From: a bacterium
GTDB taxonomy: Bacteria > Bacillota_I > Bacilli_A > RFN20 > DUOF01
Direction of reading: 5' to 3'
DNA length: 32,380 nucleotides
Assembly: GCA_012839015.1 (NCBI GenBank)
Contig: DUOF01000143.1
Span: 1 to 32,380, forward strand
Positions within the stretch are counted from its first letter, which is position 1. The number at the start of each line of letters is the position of its first letter. Under the pieces are notes generated by a model. The model had not been told where the DNA came from. It saw only the letters and a list, made by a program, of their open reading frames with translations, and did no database searches. The translations under genes were made by a program, and so were the position numbers. Below, piece after piece: positions 7,829-16,017 of the stretch.

Positions 7829-8233
7829 TTAAATTACAAGTCCCAGCCTGGCAATTTTATACTTATTTATATCAATTAAAATTAGGTCCGGAAAGTTTTT
7901 AGAGAGCGTATTTAAGAAGGGGCTCACTTCATAATCAGTTCTAATAACCATATAATTCTTTTTAAGATCTAATATCTCATAATTCTGGGTAATAAAGTTC
8001 TTTAAGTAATAAAAGTCTCCTTCTTGCTTATAATCGTCTCTAACCTTGAATTTTTGATCAATAATCTCTTTAATACTTTCCTTATCAACGTTTCTTAGGA
8101 AGGTTTTAAATTGTTTTTGATAATAGATATCCTCTTTACTTCTTAAATAGAGTTCATATAATGATTTTAAGTTATCATCATCAAACAAATTGGCAAAGTT
8201 ATTGTTCACCTGACACAAAAAATACTCTTTCAT
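7829..8233 (-). CDS. sirA: Candidate SirA/YneE, sporulation inhibitor of replication
   Basis: A 134-residue soluble protein in the slot of Bacillus yneE (sirA), between tkt and yneF. SirA binds DnaA domain I and blocks new replication rounds in cells starting to sporulate. The match is weak but placed well. The N-terminus reads MKEYFLCQVNNNFANLF: an aromatic first strand and then F13-A14-N15-L16-F17, which lines up with the F14-A-N-H-Y18 stretch of Bacillus SirA (recalled from memory), whose Phe14 and Tyr18 contact DnaA. The C-terminal DLILIDINKYKIARLGLV resembles the end of the SirA fold. The frame opens with a GTG three codons earlier, but GGTGAT before the ATG at 8233 makes that ATG the better start. 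Without the synteny it would be only a hypothetical protein. Confidence 0.62.
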   Translation of the reverse strand: MKEYFLCQVNNNFANLFDDDNLKSLYELYLRSKEDIYYQKQFKTFLRNVDKESIKEIIDQKFKVRDDYKQEGDFYYLKNFITQNYEILDLKKNYMVIRTDYEVSPFLNTLSKNFPDLILIDINKYKIARLGLVI

Positions 8234-8282
8234 TTTTATCACCGTTAGTAGTTTAACTAATTACAAAGTCGAATAAAGTAAA

Positions 8283-10232
8283 TTAGTGTTTGATTATACT
8301 CTTTATTTTTTTAGTTACACTCTTAACATCAAATTTATAGTCCTTGATAACATCAGATGCTTTACCACTTTTACCAAACGTATCAATTGAAATATTATGT
8401 TTAGCATATTTACCCCAACCAAAACTAGAAGCCATTTCTATTGAAATAGTTTTATCATAGTCTTTAAATATTTTTCTTTTGTATTTAGCATCTTGAACTT
8501 CAAATAGATCAAAAGAAGGCATTGAAATAACATTTACAAGAATCTCATCCTTCTCTAATTCTTGGGCACACTTCATAGCTAAATTAACCTCACTTCCTGT
8601 AGCAACAAGACTATATTTTGCTGTTAGATGCTCATGGACAAAATAAGCCCCTTTAGCAAAGTCTTCTTCACTAACTTCATAAAGCGTTTCTACGTTTTGT
8701 CTAGTTAGTATTATCGCTGTAGGTTTCTTACTTTGGAAGGCTACCTTATAAGCGTGTTTAGTAGTAAGTTCATTACTAGGTCTAATAACTGAGAAGTTAG
8801 GGATGCTTCTAAGCATTGCTAACTGTTCGATTGGTTGATGAGTCGGGCCGTCTTCTCCGACTGCGATTGAATCGTGTGAGAACAGACAGATTAAAGGCAG
8901 TGACATTAAACTAGCTAGTCTTAAAGCAGGTTTTAAATAGTCTGCAAAGACTAGGAACGTACCAATGAATGGTTTAACACCACCATGAAGTAGCATTCCG
9001 TTACTAATACTAGCCATAGCAAATTCTCTTATTCCAAAATTAATGTTTTGGCCAATAAAGTTAGTACTAGTTATAGCACTAGAATGTTCTAGGTATGTTT
9101 TGGTAGAACTAGCCACATCCGCACTACCACCGATAATAAAATCATTGTCTTTGCTTAGTAAATTAAGGAATTTACCCGAGGCATTCCTAGTAGCAATATT
9201 ATTATCTAGATCAATTGGATAATTATCAATTGAAGTGAAATCTATTTCACTATTTATTGCCCTTTCAAATGCTTCATAATCACTAGCATACTTTTCTTTA
9301 TATTGTTCTACTATAGTAAGCCATTTTTCATAGGCTTCTTGACCTCTTTTACCTAAGTTCTCTTTAAAGTCTAGATAAACCTCTTCACTAATTTCAAAAG
9401 GTTCATTGCTGACGCCTAGGCTCTCTCTTAACTGGATTAAATCATCCGCATCAAGTGGTGCTCCATGGGTAAGTGATTTGCCAGCATTGACTGAACCCAT
9501 ACCAATTATTGATTTATACATGATTAGAGTTGGTTTAGTGCTGTTTTTAGCCTTTTTTAGGGCACGTAGTAGTCTTTCAACATCATTACCATCTCTCACC
9601 TTAATAACGTTCCAATTGCAAGCAGTAAAGCGTTTAGGAACATCTTCACTAAATGAATTATTTAAAGGTCCGTCTAGAGTTACATCATTATTATCATATA
9701 AAACAATTAGTTTATTTAGTTTTAGGTGTCCTGCAAGGGAGATTGCTTCTTGAGTTACCCCTTCTTGCATATCTCCGTCTCCACATAAAGCATAAGTATA
9801 ATGATCAATTAGATTTAAATCCTTTTTGTTGTACTTACTCGCTAATATTTGCTCTGCTAGAGCCATACCAACCGCCATCGGTATTCCTTGCCCTAAAGGA
9901 CCACTAGTAGTATCTACTCCTTTAGTAAGTTCAATTTCGGGGTGTCCTGGGGTAATCGAGTTAACTTGTCTAAATTTCTTTAATTCTTCAATACTTATAT
10001 CAAAACCACTTAAATGTAAAATACCATATAGTAATGCAGAAGCATGACCACTTGCCAAAACAAAGCGATCTCGATTAATCCATTTATCTTCGCTTGGGTT
10101 AACATTTATTATATTGTTGTATAAAGCATACATCGCTGGGGCACTACCAAGCGCCATGCCTGGGTGTCCGCTGTTAGCTTTAGAAATAGAGTCCATCGCT
10201 AACATCTTCAACTCATTAATTGATTGGATCAT
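8283..10232 (-). CDS. tkt: Transketolase
   Basis: Thiamine-diphosphate enzyme of the non-oxidative pentose phosphate pathway; it transfers two-carbon ketol units between sugar phosphates. The 649-residue protein has the N-terminal NSGHPGMALGSAPAMYALY, the donor-site GHAS, the ThDP motif GDGDMQEGVTQEA, and in the pyrimidine domain ADVASSTKT, NINFGIREFAMASI and SHDSIAVGEDGPTHQPIEQL. The C-terminal domain has DTFGKSGKASDVIKDYKF. The ATG overlaps the stop of ynzC (sequence AATGATC), and GAGGAT lies inside the end of ynzC, so translation is coupled. Gene order ynzC-tkt-sirA-yneF is conserved with Bacillus. Confidence 0.95.
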   Translation of the reverse strand: MIQSINELKMLAMDSISKANSGHPGMALGSAPAMYALYNNIINVNPSEDKWINRDRFVLASGHASALLYGILHLSGFDISIEELKKFRQVNSITPGHPEIELTKGVDTTSGPLGQGIPMAVGMALAEQILASKYNKKDLNLIDHYTYALCGDGDMQEGVTQEAISLAGHLKLNKLIVLYDNNDVTLDGPLNNSFSEDVPKRFTACNWNVIKVRDGNDVERLLRALKKAKNSTKPTLIMYKSIIGMGSVNAGKSLTHGAPLDADDLIQLRESLGVSNEPFEISEEVYLDFKENLGKRGQEAYEKWLTIVEQYKEKYASDYEAFERAINSEIDFTSIDNYPIDLDNNIATRNASGKFLNLLSKDNDFIIGGSADVASSTKTYLEHSSAITSTNFIGQNINFGIREFAMASISNGMLLHGGVKPFIGTFLVFADYLKPALRLASLMSLPLICLFSHDSIAVGEDGPTHQPIEQLAMLRSIPNFSVIRPSNELTTKHAYKVAFQSKKPTAIILTRQNVETLYEVSEEDFAKGAYFVHEHLTAKYSLVATGSEVNLAMKCAQELEKDEILVNVISMPSFDLFEVQDAKYKRKIFKDYDKTISIEMASSFGWGKYAKHNISIDTFGKSGKASDVIKDYKFDVKSVTKKIKSIIKH

Positions 10233-10408
10233 TCTTTCTTATCCTCTACTTTGTAAGCAGAAAGTTGTTGTTTAAAACCTTCCTTAAATAATTGCAAATA
10301 TTCTTTCCTAAGTTCTTGTTGTTCAATCGTCTCTTCTTTTGTTAAACCACTTGTCTTTTTTTTATTAGCTAGATAGTTTATTCTCTCTATTAATTTTTCG
10401 TCAATCAT
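10229..10408 (-). CDS. ynzC: YnzC family (DUF896) small protein
   Basis: A 59-residue protein beginning MIDEKLIERINYLANKKKTS. It shows the DUF896 pattern: a short N-terminal helix with ERINYLANK, then GLTKEETIEQQELRKEYLQ and FKEGFKQQL, as in Bacillus YnzC, a helical-hairpin protein of the SOS-linked yneA region with no settled role. GGAGG lies 7 bases before the ATG. Its TGA stop overlaps the tkt start codon, so ynzC and tkt form a coupled pair. TGA acting here as a stop also argues against the Mycoplasma code. The lexA and yneA genes that flank it in Bacillus are not seen. Confidence 0.9.
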   Translation of the reverse strand: MIDEKLIERINYLANKKKTSGLTKEETIEQQELRKEYLQLFKEGFKQQLSAYKVEDKKE

Positions 10409-10479
10409 TCTACTACCTCCAACACTAGTATAACAATTTTAACTTGTTTATTTAATTAATTATCCCTAATTAATTAGTT

Positions 10480-11130
10480 TTACTTTATTTCCTTAGCTTT
10501 AGGGATGATTAGTAATTTATCATCTTTCTCAATAATACAAATATAAATTTCACTTACATCTAAATAACCTTGTTTCTTAATTTCCTTCTTCACCCATTGT
10601 TCATCCTTTTCTGATTGTTTTAAAACAACCTTATCTATTTCACCATCTCTTATAATTGGAAAAGGCACAAGAGTCTTCTCTTTACCTTTTTGAATTACAC
10701 TTAAGACACCAGAGTTCTCTAATACAGCGAACTTTACATCACTTATAGAATCTACCCCCGAGATTCTTAACTGTTGCATCAAATCATCAACGTTATATCT
10801 CTCCTTCTTCATTAGTTTTTGATCAATTTTCCCGTTTTTAATAATAAAGGCGGGGTCTTGTTCTAGGAAGGTTCTTATTTTGTTACTCTTAAGCACTAAG
10901 AGGGAGATGGTTAACTGAGTTAAGACAATAACCATTATCGGTACTAATGCTTCCATAATTTTTTTATCAGGATCTTCGATTGCAACCGAGAAGATATCAG
11001 AAAGCATAAAAAAGACTACTATATCAAAAGCATTTAATTGTCCTACTTCCCTTTTTCCCATTATCCTCAAGAAAAACCATAGACTAGTTAAGAAAACTAA
11101 AGTCTTAATAATTAAATCAACATATCTCAT
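10480..11130 (-). CDS. DUF421 membrane protein (YrbG/YetF family)
   Basis: A 216-residue protein with three N-terminal membrane segments (about residues 5-20, 32-50 and 60-80) and a cytoplasmic DUF421 domain. The family signatures are visible: LRIMGKREVGQLNAFDIVV after the first segment, and PAFIIKNGKIDQKLMKKERY with DDLMQQLRISGVDSISDVKF in the soluble part. Function of the family is not settled; some YetF-type members associate with spore membrane proteins in Bacillus. It is divergent from the YrzE-like gene next to ruvBA. In Bacillus yrbG and yrzE also lie near ruvAB, so this is probably the yrbG ortholog. GAAGGAG precedes the ATG. Confidence 0.85.
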   Translation of the reverse strand: MRYVDLIIKTLVFLTSLWFFLRIMGKREVGQLNAFDIVVFFMLSDIFSVAIEDPDKKIMEALVPIMVIVLTQLTISLLVLKSNKIRTFLEQDPAFIIKNGKIDQKLMKKERYNVDDLMQQLRISGVDSISDVKFAVLENSGVLSVIQKGKEKTLVPFPIIRDGEIDKVVLKQSEKDEQWVKKEIKKQGYLDVSEIYICIIEKDDKLLIIPKAKEIK

Positions 11131-11190
11131 TAACTTTCTCCTTCTAAATAGAAGTAAAAGACATATATTTTACTAGGAGGTATTTCTTTT

Positions 11191-11547
11191 ATGAAAAAAA
11201 CACTTAAATCATATTTAGTAAGTTTAGCTTTTATCTTTCTATCTAGTTTTATTTATTCCCTTATCTTAGCTTTTTTAAAACACAAAAATCTAATTAATGG
11301 TAATGCCCTATATATAACACTTTTAGTATTATCTTTAGGGTCTTTTTTCCTAGGAGCGATGATTCTTGGGATAAAACAAGAGTCAAAGGGACTGCTTAAT
11401 GGATTAGTATTTATAATACTTTATTTTTGTTTATATTTAATTAGTGGTAGTTCACTAGAAGGATTTAGACAAATTCTAATTTTAATCTCAAAAGGCTTAC
11501 TAATACTAATAGGTACAGTATTTGGGGTAAACCTAAAGAAGGCCTAA
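11191..11547 (+). CDS. TIGR04086-type four-helix membrane protein (YrzE-like)
   Basis: A 118-residue protein made almost entirely of four membrane helices (about residues 8-28, 40-60, 68-86 and 94-114). The second helix has SLGSFFLGAMILGIKQESKG followed by LLNGLVF, a pattern of the TIGR04086/YrzE family (helix, G-x-x-A-G-x-K, then GLLNG). Function is unknown. It has GGAGG upstream of the ATG and ends one base before the convergent end of ruvB. Its neighbour yrbG and the ruvAB pair recreate the Bacillus ruvAB-queA-tgt-yajC-yrzE-yrbG region with queA, tgt and yajC missing. Family assignment rests on topology, motif and context. Confidence 0.72.
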   Translation: MKKTLKSYLVSLAFIFLSSFIYSLILAFLKHKNLINGNALYITLLVLSLGSFFLGAMILGIKQESKGLLNGLVFIILYFCLYLISGSSLEGFRQILILISKGLLILIGTVFGVNLKKA

Positions 11548-11548
11548 A

Positions 11549-12550
11549 TTATAAGAGTCTTTCTTGATAGTCTATTTCTAAGTGTTTATAAGCCTTGTCG
11601 GTAGCTACCCTACCTCTAGGAGTTCGATTAATCATTCCTATTTGGAGTAAGTATGGTTCATAAACATCTTCTAGTGTGGTTACCTCTTCTCCAATAGCAA
11701 GGGCGATTGCCTCTACTCCAACCGGCCCACCCTTGAACCTTTCGATGATTCCTCTTAAATAAGCGATATCTACATCATCTAAACCTAACTCATCTACTTT
11801 TAAAGCAGTGAGGGTTTTTTTGGTTATTTCTTCATTTATTATGCTTAGTTTTTCTACCGTAGCGAAGTCTCTAACCCTCCTGTATAAACGATTGGCCACT
11901 CTAGGGGTACCCCTAGATCTTTTGGCAATCGATACTGAAGAGGCATCCTCGATAGGATAATCAAATACCCTGGCAGTTCTTTTAATTATTTGTTGTAGTT
12001 CTAGTTCATTGTAATATTCAAGTTTAAATACTATTCCAAAACGGTCTCTTAAAGGAGAGGAAAGATCACCTGCTCTAGTGGTTGCGCCCACCAAAGTAAA
12101 CGGGGGTAAATCGATGGTAATTGAACGCGCTTCTCGCTCTTTACCTACTACTAAAGATATTGTAAAATCCTCCATAGCAGAATAAAGCACCTCTTCGACA
12201 ATCCTAGGAAGCCTATGTATTTCATCAATAAAGAGAATATCCCCTGGTGAAAGGGTGGCTAGAATAGCAGCTAAATCACCTGATTTCTCAATTGAAGGTC
12301 CACTAACTACTTTAATATTACCCTTCATTTCATTGGCTATCACATAAGCCAGGGTTGTCTTACCAAGTCCGGGAGGCCCGTATAGTAACACATGATCTAG
12401 GGTCTCTTTCCTATTTAAAGCGGCACTCATAAAGACCCTTAGATTGCTCTTCATATTGCTTTGTCCTACATATTCATCAAGAGTAGCAGGTCTAAGGGCA
12501 ATGTCTTCATTGTCATCCCTTAATTTATTAACTTCAATAATTCTTTCCAC
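11549..12550 (-). CDS. ruvB: Holliday junction branch migration ATPase RuvB
   Basis: AAA+ motor that, with RuvA, drives branch migration of Holliday junctions. The 333-residue protein has RPATLDEYVGQ near the N-terminus, Walker A GPPGLGKTT, Walker B DEIHRL, sensor 1 with GATTRAGDLSSPLRDRFG, and the C-terminal winged helix with GGPVGVEAIALAIGEE and GMINRTPRGRVAT. Length is normal. The start is GTG with GGAGGAATTTAA upstream, 11 bases after the ruvA stop, so ruvA and ruvB form one operon in that order. Confidence 0.96.
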   Translation of the reverse strand: MERIIEVNKLRDDNEDIALRPATLDEYVGQSNMKSNLRVFMSAALNRKETLDHVLLYGPPGLGKTTLAYVIANEMKGNIKVVSGPSIEKSGDLAAILATLSPGDILFIDEIHRLPRIVEEVLYSAMEDFTISLVVGKEREARSITIDLPPFTLVGATTRAGDLSSPLRDRFGIVFKLEYYNELELQQIIKRTARVFDYPIEDASSVSIAKRSRGTPRVANRLYRRVRDFATVEKLSIINEEITKKTLTALKVDELGLDDVDIAYLRGIIERFKGGPVGVEAIALAIGEEVTTLEDVYEPYLLQIGMINRTPRGRVATDKAYKHLEIDYQERLL

Positions 12551-12561
12551 TTAAATTCCTC

Positions 12562-13131
12562 CTATTTCTTATTTAAAAATTGCAAGGCTTTTAAAATACA
12601 CACATCTACACTTATATTTTCATCTTTTATGCTAGCTAAAGCACGGTCTATTTCACTAACCTTAAAATTTAAAGCCCTCAGCGCTTCTTTAGCTTCTTTA
12701 AAGACTACTGATTCATGAGCTAGGGGAGTGTTTACCTCGACCTTTAATTTACCTTTTAGGTCTAAAATAATCTGTTGTGCAGCCTTTGGTCCAATCCCAG
12801 GTAGTGTCTTTAAATAACCGACATTACCAGTTTCAATTGACTCTGTTAACATTTCAATTGAGCTCCTAGACATGATACCCATCGCTGTTTTAACTCCGAT
12901 GCCTTTAACGCTGATAAGTTTAATAAATGTTTGTTTTTCCTCTAAAGTAGAAAAGCCATATAAACTATTCTCATCTTCCCTTACATGCTGATGTGTATAG
13001 ATCATAACCTCATCATTAAGTTTATAACGCTCACTATTAGATACGAATACTTCGTAACCGATACCATTAACATCGATAATAAGTGAATTAAGCAAAATAT
13101 TGTAAATTGTTCCCCTTAAAAAACTAATCAT
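12562..13131 (-). CDS. ruvA: Holliday junction DNA-binding protein RuvA
   Basis: RuvA tetramers hold the four-way junction and recruit RuvB. From the ATG at 13131 the protein is 189 residues: an OB-fold domain starting MISFLRGTIYNILLNSLIID, two helix-hairpin-helix motifs (SVKGIGVKTAMGIM and TLPGIGPKAAQQIILDLKGK), a linker, and the small C-terminal RuvB-binding domain. The frame is open 11 codons further upstream, but those residues do not belong to the family, and AAGGTGAT precedes the ATG at 13131. The hairpin downstream belongs to the preceding lipoprotein gene. Confidence 0.94.
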   Translation of the reverse strand: MISFLRGTIYNILLNSLIIDVNGIGYEVFVSNSERYKLNDEVMIYTHQHVREDENSLYGFSTLEEKQTFIKLISVKGIGVKTAMGIMSRSSIEMLTESIETGNVGYLKTLPGIGPKAAQQIILDLKGKLKVEVNTPLAHESVVFKEAKEALRALNFKVSEIDRALASIKDENISVDVCILKALQFLNKK

Positions 13132-13195
13132 TTGTATCACCTTAATTATTTTAACATAATACAAACCTTATTTGTCTTATGTTTGTCCTTTAAAT

Positions 13196-13224
13196 AAAAA
13201 AGTTAAGCAGATTAAGCTTAACTT
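13196..13224 (-). terminator. Terminator of the lipoprotein gene
   Basis: On the minus strand AAGTTAAGC (13216-13224) pairs with GCTTAACTT (13200-13208) around a 7-base loop and runs into T residues. It follows the lipoprotein stop and separates it from ruvAB. Confidence 0.85.
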
Positions 13225-13252
13225 TATTATAAAACATTAGCCTTTGTTATTA

Positions 13253-13642
13253 CTATGCAGCCGGAATTTCTTTATCAGTTTTTTGATAGTTTTGTGTGTA
13301 TTCATCTTGAGTAAGGTTTAGAGTAGTGTCAGAAGTTAAGTCAATAGCCCATATAATTTTGCCATCTCTTCCCTCAACTAAAAATTCTAGTGTGTTTCCT
13401 TTTCTAGTAAAAGTGTAAGTCTCCTCAGAATGGGAGATTTCCTCACTTGATGCCTTGTAAGTCATTGTTAGTTTATCTTCTTTAAATTCGATGAATGCAT
13501 AATCATAGATCCATCCATTTGAAGTAGAAACCATTTCATACTTTTCATTCAGTTTGTAGTCATTAATATCCTTTTTAAAGCATCCTGTCAAGGCTAACAG
13601 GCTTAAAAAAACAACGAAAATATTTTTAATTATTCTATTCAT
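13253..13642 (-). CDS. Small lipoprotein of unknown function
   Basis: A 129-residue protein with a lipoprotein signal: basic start MNRIIKN, hydrophobic core, and lipobox LTGC with Cys21 as the lipid-modified residue. The mature part is polar and looks like a small beta-rich domain with several YTFTRKGNTLEF-type strand repeats, a pattern seen in many DUF-type lipocalin-like or 'DUF5640/YusW-like' lipoproteins; I cannot assign it to one. It is a single-gene unit with its own promoter and terminator. It would be anchored in the outer leaflet of the cell membrane. Confidence 0.8.
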   Translation of the reverse strand: MNRIIKNIFVVFLSLLALTGCFKKDINDYKLNEKYEMVSTSNGWIYDYAFIEFKEDKLTMTYKASSEEISHSEETYTFTRKGNTLEFLVEGRDGKIIWAIDLTSDTTLNLTQDEYTQNYQKTDKEIPAA

Positions 13643-13661
13643 ACTTTTTCTCCTTAACAGA

Positions 13662-13689
13662 ATAATAACTAAAAAGAAAATATTGTCGA
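13662..13689 (-). promoter_or_regulatory. Promoter of the lipoprotein gene
   Basis: Minus strand TCGACA (13684-13689), 16 bases, TATTAT (13662-13667), about 20 bases from the start codon, with AAGGAG between. The short leader and matching terminator make a monocistronic unit. Confidence 0.55.
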
Positions 13690-13720
13690 TTGTTTTTCAC
13701 CTTAAAATTTGACTGTAATA

Positions 13721-13734
13721 TGTCTATCTAGACA
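13721..13734. repeat. Palindrome TGTCTATCTAGACA
   Basis: Perfect inverted repeat TGTCTA-TC-TAGACA, just past the pnp terminator in the pnp-lipoprotein gap. The two-base centre is too short for a hairpin, so an operator-like site is more likely. The half-site GTCTA recurs in the palindrome at 17748-17767. Confidence 0.5.
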
Positions 13735-13737
13735 GTA

Positions 13738-13763
13738 TAAAAAAAGGGTGTTTATTCACCCTT
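13738..13763 (-). terminator. Terminator of pnp
   Basis: AAGGGTG and CACCCTT (13757-13763 with 13744-13750) form a stem around AATAAA on the minus strand, followed by seven T. The stop codon of pnp is inside the loop, so the hairpin overlaps the end of the gene. Confidence 0.9.
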
Positions 13764-15893
13764 GTCTTCACTTTCTTCTTTAATTAAATCTTTCATGGAA
13801 AGGTTTACTCTTCCCTTGTCATCGATCTCAGTTACGATTACCTTAACTACCTGACCAACCTTTACTACATCACGTGGATTTTCTACTCTTTCATTTCTCA
13901 TCTTAGAAACATGAACTAATCCATCCGTCCCCTCGAATAGTTCTACAAAGGCACCAAAGTTTTCAATTCTAACTACCGTACCCTCATATATTTCACCAAC
14001 TTTGGCTTCTTTAGTTAATTTTTCAATAAACCCAAGTGCTTTTTTGATTGCTGCTATATCTTGGTGATAGATAGTTATTCTACCATCATCTTCGATATCA
14101 ATCTTAACACCATCACATTTTTCAATGATCTCATTGATAACCTTACCACCAGAACCAATAACATCTCTAATCTTGTCTATTCCAATTTTCATTGTAGCAA
14201 CTTTAGGAGCATATTTACCAACTTCTTTTCTAGGTTCATTTATAGTAGCTAACATATTAGCCATGATGGTTTCTCTACCCTTTTTTGCTTGTTCTAGAGC
14301 TTCAGTTAAGATAGATTCATTAATACCTGTTATTTTAATATCCATTTGTAAGGCAGTAATACCATTTTTAGTACCAGCAACTTTAAAGTCCATGTCTCCA
14401 AGGTGATCTTCCATACCTTGAATATCAGTTAGGATTGTATAAGGAGCACCAGAATCTAGTGATCCGTTAGTAATAAGTCCCATAGCTATACCAGCAACCG
14501 GTGACTTAATTGGTACACCGGCAGCCATCAAGGCTAAGCTTGATGCACAAATAGAAGCTTGTGAACTAGAACCATTTGATTCTAAAACTTCACTAACTAT
14601 TCTAATAGTATAAGGGAATTCCTCTTCACTAGGAATAACTTGAAGTAGGGCTCTTTCACCTAGAGCACCATGCCCAATTTCTCTTCTGCCAGGAGAACCC
14701 ATTCTTCCTGTTTCTCCGACGGAGAATGGCGGGAAGTTATAGTGATGCATGAAACGTTTACTTTCTTCTTCGGTAACATTATCAATCTTTTGCTCATCTC
14801 CTTGAGCACCTAGAGTTACTACTGATAGAACTTGAGTTTCTCCTCTAGTGAAAAGAGCACTACCATGAGTTCTAGGAAGAAGATCTATTTGAGAATCTAG
14901 AGGTCTAACCTCTTCAATCCCCCTTCCATCAGGTCTTATCTTATCTTGGGTAATTAGTCTTCTAACTTCTACCTTAACAATATCATCGAGAATGTCTCTT
15001 ACTTGTTTAAGTGTAGCTTTCTTTTCAGTATCGTTTTCATAATTTCTATTAGAATAATCTTCCATAACGCTATCTTTAATATCATCTATAGCGTTATATC
15101 TTTTAAGTTTGCTCTCAGTAATCTTAACTGCTTCTAAAAGTCTATCTTTAGCTAGACTACTTACTTCTTTTTGTAAGTCTTCACTTAGAGTATATAACTC
15201 AACAGTTCTTTTTTCTTTTCCAACTTCCTTAATAATTTCTTCTTGGAAGGCAATTAATTCTTTAATAGCCTCATGACCAAACGCAATCGCCTTTAATATT
15301 GCTTCTTCACTAACTTCTTTAGCTTCTGCTTCAACCATGTTAATCGCGTATTTAGTACCCGCTACTGCTAGGTTGATATCAGATTTTTCCATTTGTTCAA
15401 CACTAGGGTTAATAATATACTTGTTATCTACCCTTCCAACATAAACTCCTGCAACTGGACCATCAAAAGGAATGTCACTTATAGACACTGCCAAACTTGA
15501 ACCAAACATGGCTGTCATCTCTGGAGTTGCATCTTGGTTAACAGATAAAACAGAGTTAACTACTTGAACTTCGTTTCTAAAACCTTCAGGGAACAAAGGG
15601 CGAAGTGGTCTATCAATTAATCTAGCACTCAGTGTTGCATGTTCGCCTGGCCTTCCTTCTCTTCTTAAGAATCCACCAGGGATTCTACCAACTGCATATA
15701 ATTTCTCTTCAAATAAAACAGTTAAAGGAAAAAAGTCTAAATCCTTAGCTTCCCTACTCGCTGTCGCGGTTGAAAGAATTACTGTTTCATCATATCTAAT
15801 TAAAGCTGAACCTCCAGCTTGTTTAGCAATTTCTCCTACTTCTACAATTATTTCTCTACCAGCAAATTCTCTTTTAAATATTTTTTTCGCCAC
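13752..15893 (-). CDS. pnp: Polyribonucleotide nucleotidyltransferase (PNPase)
   Basis: 3'-5' phosphorolytic exoribonuclease of mRNA decay. About 713 residues: two RNase PH domains (the second with RTHGSALFTRGETQVLSVVT and the active-site segment PYTILTDIQGMEDHLGDMDFK), an all-alpha linker, a KH domain with KIRDVIGSGGKVINEI near residues 560-580, and a C-terminal S1 domain with GEIYEGTVVRIENFGAFVEL and GTDGLVHVSKM. The frame opens at a GTG at 15902, but that GTG is part of the GAGGTGG ribosome site; the GTG at 15893, giving MAKKIFKREF, is the better start. In Bacillus ribF and rpsO lie between truB and pnp; here the 124-base gap holds neither. Confidence 0.95.
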   Translation of the reverse strand: MAKKIFKREFAGREIIVEVGEIAKQAGGSALIRYDETVILSTATASREAKDLDFFPLTVLFEEKLYAVGRIPGGFLRREGRPGEHATLSARLIDRPLRPLFPEGFRNEVQVVNSVLSVNQDATPEMTAMFGSSLAVSISDIPFDGPVAGVYVGRVDNKYIINPSVEQMEKSDINLAVAGTKYAINMVEAEAKEVSEEAILKAIAFGHEAIKELIAFQEEIIKEVGKEKRTVELYTLSEDLQKEVSSLAKDRLLEAVKITESKLKRYNAIDDIKDSVMEDYSNRNYENDTEKKATLKQVRDILDDIVKVEVRRLITQDKIRPDGRGIEEVRPLDSQIDLLPRTHGSALFTRGETQVLSVVTLGAQGDEQKIDNVTEEESKRFMHHYNFPPFSVGETGRMGSPGRREIGHGALGERALLQVIPSEEEFPYTIRIVSEVLESNGSSSQASICASSLALMAAGVPIKSPVAGIAMGLITNGSLDSGAPYTILTDIQGMEDHLGDMDFKVAGTKNGITALQMDIKITGINESILTEALEQAKKGRETIMANMLATINEPRKEVGKYAPKVATMKIGIDKIRDVIGSGGKVINEIIEKCDGVKIDIEDDGRITIYHQDIAAIKKALGFIEKLTKEAKVGEIYEGTVVRIENFGAFVELFEGTDGLVHVSKMRNERVENPRDVVKVGQVVKVIVTEIDDKGRVNLSMKDLIKEESEDKGE

Positions 15894-15911
15894 AATTTCC
15901 ACCTCTAGGTA

Positions 15912-15940
15912 ATTTTACACCTTTGAAGATGGTTATTCAA
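15912..15940 (-). promoter_or_regulatory. Candidate promoter of pnp
   Basis: Minus strand TTGAAT (15935-15940), 17 bases, TAAAAT (15912-15917). The start of transcription would fall only a few bases before GAGGTGG, giving a very short leader. Upstream truB may also read through. Confidence 0.5.
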
Positions 15941-16017
15941 TCGTTTATCTCCAGTATTTAGTTAATTTGATACATAGCCATAAGTAATTTTAGTTTATGT
16001 TACTTGGTATTATTTAA

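Noticed and set aside
10452..10476. AT-only inverted repeat TAATTAATTA-TCCC-TAATTAATTA after the DUF421 gene
   Set aside because: Could act as a weak terminator, but A/T-only arms arise easily at this base composition and no clear T-run follows.
12895..13200. Possible second promoter or operator (ACAAAC...GTTTGT) before ruvA
   Set aside because: The inverted repeat is short and irregular, and no convincing -35/-10 pair with right spacing was found.
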